A DNA stretch of 11,277 bases from Rhizobium sp. Q54. GTDB lineage: Bacteria; Pseudomonadota; Alphaproteobacteria; Rhizobiales; Beijerinckiaceae. The notes under the pieces are model-generated. The model worked only from the letters and a program-made list of their open reading frames with translations, ran no database searches and had not been told where the DNA came from. A program made the position numbers and the translations under genes. The DNA lies in assembly GCA_945903655.1 (NCBI GenBank), contig CAMDOY010000091.1, positions 1 through 11,277 of the forward strand, written 5' to 3'. Positions 1-5,449 of this stretch are shown piece after piece. How positions within the stretch are numbered: the first letter of the stretch is position 1; every line of letters begins with the position of its first letter.

Positions 1-1164
1 CTTCTCGAATTTGTCGAAATGTTCAAGGCGCCTATCAAGATGCTGCATCCCCTGCTGACCGCGACGCAGGAGGGCAACTATATCGGCACGGAAAACATCG
101 GCGCCATTCCCTTCAATGGCGTCATTCTCGCCCATTCCAACGAGGCCGAATGGAACAGCTTCAAGACCAACAAGAACAACGAGGCCTTCATCGACCGCAT
201 CTATCTCATCAAGGTGCCCTATTGCCTGCGTGTTTCCGAGGAGCAGAAGATTTATGAAAAACTGATCCACGGATCCGAACTCGCCAACGCCCCCTGCGCT
301 CCGGCCACGCTGGAGATGCTCGCGCGCTTTTCGGTGATGAGCCGTCTGCGCGAGCATGAGAACTCAAGCCTCTATTCCAAGATGCGCGTCTATGACGGCG
401 AGAGCCTGCGCGAGACCGACCCCAAAGCCAAGAGCCTGCAGGAATACAAGGACGGCGCGGGGCAGGACGAGGGCATGGATGGAACCTCCACCCGCTTCGC
501 CTTCAAGATCCTCGCCTCCACCTTCAACTTCGATCCCACGGAACTGGCGGCCGATCCCGTCCATCTCATGTATATTCTGGAACAGGCGATCCGGCGCGAT
601 CAGGTGGGGCCTGAGCTTGAGAAGCGCTATATCGAATTCATCAAGGCCGAGCTTGCGCCGCGCTATGCGGAATTCATCGGCCATGAGATCCAGAAGGCCT
701 ATCTGGAATCCTACCATGACTATGGGCAGAACCTCTTCGACCGCTATGTGAACTATGCGGACGCCTGGATCGAGGATGTGGATTTCAAGGATCAGGACAC
801 CGGGCAATTGCTTGACCGCGACCTGCTCAATCAGGAACTGACGAAAGTGGAGAAGGCGGCGGGCATCGCCAATCCCAAGGACTTCCGCAACGAAGTGGTC
901 AAGTTCTGCCTGCGGGCGCGGGCCAACAACAATGGCAAGAACCCCTCATGGACAAGCTATGAGAAGATCCGCGAGGTCATCGAAAAGCGCATGTTCTCGC
1001 AGGTGGAGGATCTGCTGCCCGTGATCAGCTTCGGCTCCAAGCGCGACAGCGAGACCGAGAAGAAGCACGCCGATTTCGTCGAGCGCATGATGGCGCGCGG
1101 TTATACGGAACGGCAGGTTCGGCGCCTCGTTGAATGGTATATGCGCGTGAAGCAGTCCGCCTGA
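1..1164 (+). CDS. prkA: PrkA/YeaG family serine protein kinase, C-terminal part (5' truncated by window)
   Basis: The frame is already open at base 1 (L-L-E-F-V-E before the first Met), so the true start lies upstream. About 387 residues are visible, against roughly 640-650 in the family, which puts the N-terminal AAA+-like/P-loop kinase part mostly outside the window. What remains reads almost collinearly with E. coli YeaG. It begins with the end of the AAA module (MFKAPIKMLHPLLTATQEG, then AHSNEAEW and NNEAFIDRIYLIKVPYCLRV) and continues into the PrkA C-terminal domain (YSKMRVYDGESLRETDPKAK, STRFAFKILASTFNFD, EFIGHEIQKAYLESY, NPKDFRNEVVKFCLRARANN), ending WYMRVKQSA. PrkA proteins are cytoplasmic Ser/Thr kinases linked to stationary-phase, nutrient-stress and sporulation responses. 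It is followed after 15 nt by yeaH and then spoVR, the standard three-gene cluster, so one operon is likely. The identification is very secure. Kinase activity cannot be judged because the nucleotide-binding motifs are not in view. Confidence 0.97.
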   Translation, partial: LLEFVEMFKAPIKMLHPLLTATQEGNYIGTENIGAIPFNGVILAHSNEAEWNSFKTNKNNEAFIDRIYLIKVPYCLRVSEEQKIYEKLIHGSELANAPCAPATLEMLARFSVMSRLREHENSSLYSKMRVYDGESLRETDPKAKSLQEYKDGAGQDEGMDGTSTRFAFKILASTFNFDPTELAADPVHLMYILEQAIRRDQVGPELEKRYIEFIKAELAPRYAEFIGHEIQKAYLESYHDYGQNLFDRYVNYADAWIEDVDFKDQDTGQLLDRDLLNQELTKVEKAAGIANPKDFRNEVVKFCLRARANNNGKNPSWTSYEKIREVIEKRMFSQVEDLLPVISFGSKRDSETEKKHADFVERMMARGYTERQVRRLVEWYMRVKQSA

Positions 1165-1179
1165 GACTGGAGCATCTGA

Positions 1180-2457
1180 ATGCACATCATCGACCGGCGG
1201 CTGAACCCAGGCGGGAAGAACCTGCCAAATCGGCAGCGCTTCCTGCGCAGGGCGCGCAGAATCGTGCGCGAAGCCGTGCGGCAGGCCAGCGCCTCGCGCA
1301 GCATCCGCGACATTGACGAAGCAGGTGTCGTGGTGATCCCCGGCAATGGCATCGACGAGCCCTCGTTTCATCTGGGCGAGGAGGGCCATCATCAGCCCGT
1401 CTTTCCCGGCAACAAGGAGTTTGTGGAAGGCGACCGCCTGCCAAGGCCGCAAGGGGGCGCAGGCGGCGGCGGCTCGCAAGCGGGACAGGGCCAGAGCGAG
1501 GATAGTTATCAGATCGCGCTTTCAGCCGAAGAGTTTCTCGAATTCTTCCTCGAAGACCTCGAACTGCCCGACCTTGAACGGCGCCAGGTGACGACGGTGG
1601 AAAGCGAAGGCATGCGCCGCGCAGGCTACGCTTCCACCGGCTCGCCCGCCAATCTCGCGCTGGGCCGCACCATGCGCAATTCCCTCTCGCGCCGCATCGC
1701 CCTGCGCAGGCCACGCCCTGCGGATGTGGCGGAGGCGGAGCAGGCGATTGCGGAGGCGCAAGCTTCTGGGGCCGATGAGAGCGAGATCGCGGAATTGCGG
1801 CGCCTGCGCGACTCCCTGCAACGCCGCTCGAAGGCCATCGCCTGGATCGACCCCATCGACATCCGCTATCGCCGCTTCGAGCCGCAGCCAAGGCCCATGG
1901 CGCAGGCGGTGATGTTCTGCCTCATGGATGTCTCGGCCTCCATGACCGAACATATGAAGGATCTGGCGAAGCGGTTTTACATGCTGCTCTATGTCTTCCT
2001 GAAGAAGCGCTACAAGAAGGTCGATCTCGTCTTCATTCGGCACACGGATGAAGCCAAGGAGGTGGACGAACAGACCTTCTTCCACGGCACGGAAAGCGGC
2101 GGCACCCGCGTGTCAAGCGTGCTGCATGAAATGCTGCGCGTGGTGGGCGCACGCTATCCCGCCGACCAATGGAACATCTACGCCGCGCAGGCCTCCGATG
2201 GGGACAATGATCCGCGCGACAATCTGGAAGTGACCGGGCTTCTGTCGGGCGAGGTGCTGGAGAAGTGCCAATATTACGCCTATCTCGAAGTCAACGAGCC
2301 CGGCCATGGCTCGAACCCGTCGAGCCTGTGGCGCGCCTATGAGAGCATCGCCCAGCCCCATCTGGCGCAACGCTCCGTCACCCATCGCGAAGACATCTAT
2401 CCCATCTTCCGCGAATTGTTCAGCCGCAATGAAGATGTGCGCAGGAGGGTGGTTTGA
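1180..2457 (+). CDS. yeaH: YeaH/YhbH family protein (DUF444, VWA-like)
   Basis: This 425-aa protein matches the usual length of about 420-430 aa. The ATG at 1180 has a GGAG at 1169-1172, 7 nt upstream, and the protein begins MHIIDRRLNPGGKNLPNRQR as family members do. A basic N-terminal segment (res. 1-45) is followed by a Gly/Gln-rich linker (about 90-108), a conserved central block (VESEGMRRAGY, 140-150) and a VWA-like C-terminal half. That half starts at AVMFCLMDVSASM, with an intact D-x-S-x-S MIDAS-type motif at 250-254, a possible third-loop Thr in ESGGTR (309) and an acidic loop ASDGDND (338-344). This suggests divalent-metal-dependent protein binding, known from VWA domains in general. 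In enterobacteria the gene is co-transcribed with the yeaG kinase and tied to nitrogen-starvation/RpoS responses. It probably works with PrkA and SpoVR as a cytoplasmic adaptor, but the biochemical role is unknown. Its TGA stop overlaps the spoVR start. Confidence 0.96.
   Translation: MHIIDRRLNPGGKNLPNRQRFLRRARRIVREAVRQASASRSIRDIDEAGVVVIPGNGIDEPSFHLGEEGHHQPVFPGNKEFVEGDRLPRPQGGAGGGGSQAGQGQSEDSYQIALSAEEFLEFFLEDLELPDLERRQVTTVESEGMRRAGYASTGSPANLALGRTMRNSLSRRIALRRPRPADVAEAEQAIAEAQASGADESEIAELRRLRDSLQRRSKAIAWIDPIDIRYRRFEPQPRPMAQAVMFCLMDVSASMTEHMKDLAKRFYMLLYVFLKKRYKKVDLVFIRHTDEAKEVDEQTFFHGTESGGTRVSSVLHEMLRVVGARYPADQWNIYAAQASDGDNDPRDNLEVTGLLSGEVLEKCQYYAYLEVNEPGHGSNPSSLWRAYESIAQPHLAQRSVTHREDIYPIFRELFSRNEDVRRRVV
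2443..2449 (+). promoter_or_regulatory. Strong Shine-Dalgarno deciding the TTG start of spoVR
   Basis: AGGAGGG lies inside the last codons of yeaH, 4 nt before a TTG. The only upstream alternatives in this frame lack such a signal, and the next in-frame ATG (residue 31, before GLDVYPNQ) would remove conserved N-terminal sequence. The SD therefore supports initiation at TTG 2454 and translational coupling to yeaH. Confidence 0.75.
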
Positions 2458-3992
2458 GCGCTCTGCTCTACAAGGGGGCCGAATGGTCCTATGACACGAT
2501 CCAGCGCATTCATGATGCGGTGTCGGAGATCGCGCTGGGGGAGATGGGCCTCGATGTCTATCCCAACCAGATCGAGGTCATCACCGCCGAACAGATGCTT
2601 GACGCCTATGCGTCGACGGGCATGCCGATCTTTTACAACCACTGGTCCTTCGGCAAACACTATACCCAGCACGAGATGATGTATCGCAAGGGGCTCATGG
2701 GTCTGGCCTATGAGATCGTCATCAATTCCAGCCCCTGCATTTCCTATATCATGGAGGGCAATTCGGCGACGATGCAGACCCTCGTCATCGCCCACGCCGC
2801 CTTTGGTCATAACCACTTCTTCAAGAACAACCAGACCTTCCGCGATTTCACCGACGCGCGCTCGATCCTCGATTATCTGAAATTCGCCAAGAGCTTCATC
2901 GCCCAATGCGAGGAGCGTTACGGCGAGAGCGCCGTGGAGCGGCTGGTGGACGCCGCCCACGCCCTGCAGCCCCATGGAATCCATCGCGCAGGCAAGCGGC
3001 GCACGACCGATCTGCGCGATGAAGAGGCAAAGCAGAAAGAGCGGCGCATCCATGAAGCGCAGATGTATAACGAGCTGTGGAGCACCCTTCCGACAACGCC
3101 GGGCAAGGCCACCGTCACCGATCAACAACGCAACGCCATGAACCAGCGCCTCGGCCTGCCCGAAGAAAATGTGCTGTTCTTTCTGGAGCGCAATGCGCCC
3201 AGGCTCGCCTCATGGCAGCGCGAGGTGATCCGCATCGTGCGGCTGGTGGGCCAATATCTCTATCCCCAGCGCATGACGAAGGTGATGAACGAGGGCACGG
3301 CGACTTATGTGCATTACACTATTCTGCACCGCCTGCACGAGAAGGGCCTGATCGACGACGGCGCCTTCTTCGAGTTTCTGACGTCCCACACCAATGTGGT
3401 GGCGCAGCCGGGCTTTGATCATCCAGCCTTCCAGGGCTTCAACCCCTATGCGCTGGGCTTCGCCATGATGCAGGACATCGAGCGCATCTGCCTGAAGCCC
3501 ACCGCCGAGGACCGCATCTGGGCGCCCGACATCGCAGGCTGCGGCGACGCCATGGGGGCGCTGCGCGACATCTGGGCCAATTATCGCGACGACAGTTTCA
3601 TCGCGCAATATCTCTCGCCGCGCCTCATGCGCGACCTGCGCCTCTTCGCCATCGAGGACAATCCCGAACGCTCGACGCTACTGGTGAAATCCATCCACGA
3701 CGAGCGCGGCTACCGCAACATCCGCCGCAGCCTCGCGAAGCGGTATGACGTGTCCTACACCGATGCGATCATCGAGGTGGTCTCTGTGGATCTCTTGGGC
3801 GACCGTCGCCTGGTGATGGAGCATCGCGTGGTCGACGGCAGGCTGCTGGCCACGAGCGAGGCGCGCAAGGTCCTGCAACATGTGGCTGACCTCTGGGGCT
3901 ATGAGGTGCAGCTGAAAGAGGTGGACGCCATGAAGGGCAAGGTGCTGGCGGACCACCACGCACGGCCCTCGCAGGCGGCTTTTGCGGCGTAG
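2454..3992 (+). CDS. spoVR: SpoVR/YcgB family protein
   Basis: This 512-aa protein matches the family length of about 500-510 aa. It starts at TTG, sharing the four bases TTGA with the yeaH stop, behind a near-perfect SD, so it is probably translationally coupled. Recognisable SpoVR blocks are W-S-Y-D-T-I near the N-terminus, GLDVYPNQIEVITAEQMLDAY (32-52), YNHWSFGKHY (61-70), YEIVINSSPCISYIMEGNSA (86-105), HAAFGHNHFFKNN (114-126), MNEGTATYVHY (278-288) and HTNVVAQPGFDHPAFQGFNPYALGF (312-336). The His/Glu-rich spacing of the 101-121 block (E101, H114, H119, H121) and E280 would suit a metal site; that is my inference, not an established function. SpoVR was named for spore cortex formation in Bacillus, but orthologues are widespread in non-sporulating proteobacteria next to prkA and yeaH. 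No signal peptide or membrane segment is seen, so it is probably cytoplasmic. It ends 3 nt from the stop of the opposing aroE. Confidence 0.96.
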   Translation: MSALLYKGAEWSYDTIQRIHDAVSEIALGEMGLDVYPNQIEVITAEQMLDAYASTGMPIFYNHWSFGKHYTQHEMMYRKGLMGLAYEIVINSSPCISYIMEGNSATMQTLVIAHAAFGHNHFFKNNQTFRDFTDARSILDYLKFAKSFIAQCEERYGESAVERLVDAAHALQPHGIHRAGKRRTTDLRDEEAKQKERRIHEAQMYNELWSTLPTTPGKATVTDQQRNAMNQRLGLPEENVLFFLERNAPRLASWQREVIRIVRLVGQYLYPQRMTKVMNEGTATYVHYTILHRLHEKGLIDDGAFFEFLTSHTNVVAQPGFDHPAFQGFNPYALGFAMMQDIERICLKPTAEDRIWAPDIAGCGDAMGALRDIWANYRDDSFIAQYLSPRLMRDLRLFAIEDNPERSTLLVKSIHDERGYRNIRRSLAKRYDVSYTDAIIEVVSVDLLGDRRLVMEHRVVDGRLLATSEARKVLQHVADLWGYEVQLKEVDAMKGKVLADHHARPSQAAFAA

Positions 3993-3995
3993 CTG

Positions 3996-4838
3996 TTACA
4001 GCGTCGCCTCAATCAAGGCCCGCAGCTCCGGCGTCACCTTGGGATCAATCCCGAACCACGCTTCAAAGGCCGGGCGGGCCTGGTGGAGCAGCATGCCAAG
4101 CCCATCCACCACGCGATTTCCCCGCGCGCGCGCCGCCGCCAGCAGGGGCGTCTCAAGCGGCGCATAAACGATATCGACCACCAGCGCGCTCACCGGCAGC
4201 GCATCCAGCGCAAGGTCCAGCGGCGCCTCGCCCACCATGCCCTGGCTGGTCGTGTTCACGAGAATGGCTGCCCCCTCCAGCGCCTGCGCCTTCGCCTCCC
4301 AGGGCACGGCGCGCACAGGCGCCCCGAACTCAGCCGCCAGCGCCTGCGCCCGCGCGGGACTGCGATTGATCAGGCGGATCTCGGGGACGCCCTCGTCCAT
4401 CAGCCCCGCCAGAATGGCGCGCGAGGCCCCGCCTGCGCCAATCACCACCGCAGGACCTGCATCGAAGCGCAAGTCAGGCGCGCGCTCGCGCAGGCTCTCG
4501 GTGAAACCGAAGGCGTCGTAGTTACGGCCCTCCAGCGAGCCGTCCGCGCGCACCACGATGCAGTTCACCGCCCCGATGCGCCGCGCCAGCGGGCTCGCCT
4601 CATCGACGATCCGCAGGGCCGCCTCCTTGTGGGGGATGGTAAGGTTGCAGCCTGCAAAGCCCAGCGCAGGCAGCGCCCGCAGGGCCGCCTCAAGTCCCTC
4701 GGCCTTGATCGCCAGCGGCACATAGGCTCCGGCGAGCCCATAATGGTCGAGCCAATAGCCATGCAGCTTCGGCGAGCGCGAATGCATGATCGGCCAGCCC
4801 ATGACCCCGGCGAGGAGAAAGCGGTCGGGGTGGCTCAT
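3996..4838 (-). CDS. aroE: Shikimate dehydrogenase (NADP+), AroE
   Basis: This 280-aa protein has the typical length. It interconverts 3-dehydroshikimate and shikimate with NADP(H) in the cytoplasm, either in the shikimate pathway or, run in reverse, in shikimate use. The N-terminal substrate domain carries the S-x-S motif (HSRSPKLHG, Ser20/Ser22) expected for shikimate rather than quinate. It also has NLTIPHKE with catalytic Lys71 and Asn92 in AVNCIV. Asp108, the catalytic partner of Lys71, sits in an unusual GRNYDAFGF, where most relatives have N-T-D-G. The NADP domain shows GAGGASR (134-140) and the NRS motif (158-160) that contacts the 2'-phosphate. NTTSQGM (195-201), DIVYAPLETPLL (222-233) and DGLGMLLHQA complete the signature. 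The ATG at 4838 has GGAG (4845-4848) 6 nt upstream, and a strong hairpin lies just before that. The setting (spoVR on one side, DUF3597 and quiC on the other) differs from the maf/coaE/dnaQ surroundings common for housekeeping aroE in alphaproteobacteria. It could therefore be a catabolic paralogue. Confidence 0.95.
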   Translation of the reverse strand: MSHPDRFLLAGVMGWPIMHSRSPKLHGYWLDHYGLAGAYVPLAIKAEGLEAALRALPALGFAGCNLTIPHKEAALRIVDEASPLARRIGAVNCIVVRADGSLEGRNYDAFGFTESLRERAPDLRFDAGPAVVIGAGGASRAILAGLMDEGVPEIRLINRSPARAQALAAEFGAPVRAVPWEAKAQALEGAAILVNTTSQGMVGEAPLDLALDALPVSALVVDIVYAPLETPLLAAARARGNRVVDGLGMLLHQARPAFEAWFGIDPKVTPELRALIEATL

Positions 4839-4855
4839 GGGGGTCTCCGAATTGC

Positions 4856-4898
4856 GCGCGCTGGCGCGGGTTTTCTAACCCAGCCCGCGCCAGCGCGC
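4856..4898 (-). terminator. Perfect 15-bp GC hairpin between DUF3597 gene and aroE (terminator or leader structure)
   Basis: Arms at 4856-4870 and 4884-4898 are exact reverse complements (15/15, 14 of the 15 pairs G:C), with a 13-nt loop. Read on the - strand, the hairpin begins 7 nt after the DUF3597 stop. It ends 7 nt before the GGAGA ribosome-binding site of aroE and 17 nt before its ATG. No U-tract follows the stem (the next bases are GCAATTC), so a simple intrinsic terminator is not assured. Within the loop region a weaker alternative stem (4868-4872 with 4877-4881) could compete. It may end DUF3597 transcripts, control aroE translation, or both. Confidence 0.55.
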
Positions 4899-4905
4899 CA
4901 CCTCT

Positions 4906-5289
4906 TCAGCTCTGCAAGTCTGCGGGCACCTTGCCGCCATTGGCCGCCAGCTTCTGCATGACCTGCTTGTGCAGCCAGATGTTCATGGCCGCGCTGTCAT
5001 TCATGTCGCCGGCATATTTCAGTTCCTTGGCCAGCTCCTTGCGGGCGGCGAGGCTGCTGTCGAGGTTGAGCAGCTTCATCAGATCCACGATGGAGCGCCG
5101 CCAATCGAGGGAATCGCCCCCCTTGCTGGCGAGGCCGACGAGGATGGCCTCCACATCCACGGTCGTGATCGCCCCAGCCTGCCCGCCCGTGGAGGCCTGC
5201 TGGCTGGCGACGCCCGCTGGCGTCCCAACCGGAGGCGTATGCGCGCTCCCCCCGAAGATCTTGCCCATGATCGAACCAAATACGCTCAT
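4906..5289 (-). CDS. DUF3597 domain-containing small protein
   Basis: This 127-aa protein starts MSVFGSIMGKIFGG, the characteristic N-terminus of the DUF3597 family. A low-complexity Ala/Gly/Pro/Gln linker follows (about 14-42) and then the conserved domain (about 43-124: TTVDVEAILVGLASK, SLDWRRSIVDLMKLLNLDSS, ARKELAKELKY, SAAMNIWLHKQVMQKLAANG). No function is established for the family, and no catalytic motif, signal peptide or membrane helix is obvious. The 'DLMKLLNLDSSLAARKELAKEL' type of pattern resembles small LysM-associated or PhoX-like helical regions only superficially. An AAGGAG at 5297-5302 lies 7 nt before the chosen ATG; an in-frame ATG at 5295 would be only 1 nt from that SD and is disfavoured. 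It is upstream of aroE on the same strand and divergent from quiC, but a metabolic link is not implied. Confidence 0.85.
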   Translation of the reverse strand: MSVFGSIMGKIFGGSAHTPPVGTPAGVASQQASTGGQAGAITTVDVEAILVGLASKGGDSLDWRRSIVDLMKLLNLDSSLAARKELAKELKYAGDMNDSAAMNIWLHKQVMQKLAANGGKVPADLQS

Positions 5290-5296
5290 CGCCATG

Positions 5297-5302
5297 CTCC
5301 TT
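5297..5302 (-). promoter_or_regulatory. Ribosome-binding site deciding the start of the DUF3597 gene
   Basis: On the - strand this reads AAGGAG. It is 7 nt from the ATG ending at 5289 but only 1 nt from the alternative in-frame ATG ending at 5295, so it favours MSVFG over MAMSVFG. Confidence 0.6.
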
Positions 5303-5391
5303 GCTTGTGAACCCATTGGAGACATTGCCTGCGGAGGCCCCCCGGCAAGGGGTAGACCACACCAATTTGAAAGGCGGACCGAAGGCATGGC

Positions 5392-5420
5392 TTGCTGGAC
5401 CGATGGGCGCGGGCTATCTG
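5392..5420 (+). promoter_or_regulatory. Weak candidate sigma-70-type promoter for quiC
   Basis: TTGCTG (5392-5397) and TATCTG (5415-5420) are separated by 17 nt and would start transcription about 22 nt before the quiC ATG. Each hexamer matches the consensus at only about half its positions, so this is a candidate based mainly on spacing and position in the 160-nt divergent gap. Confidence 0.2.
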
Positions 5421-5449
5421 TTGGAAATGCTATCGAAAGGAAGTCCCCG

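Noticed and set aside
5325..5348. TTGCC/GGCAA inverted repeat in the quiC-DUF3597 divergent gap as an operator
   Set aside because: Only 5-bp arms with a 14-nt spacer; expected by chance in this composition and no regulator gene is nearby.
4931..5449. Possible 173-residue N-terminal extension of quiC
   Set aside because: It is open only because it lies antisense to the DUF3597 gene. The ATG at 5450 has an SD and matches family N-termini.
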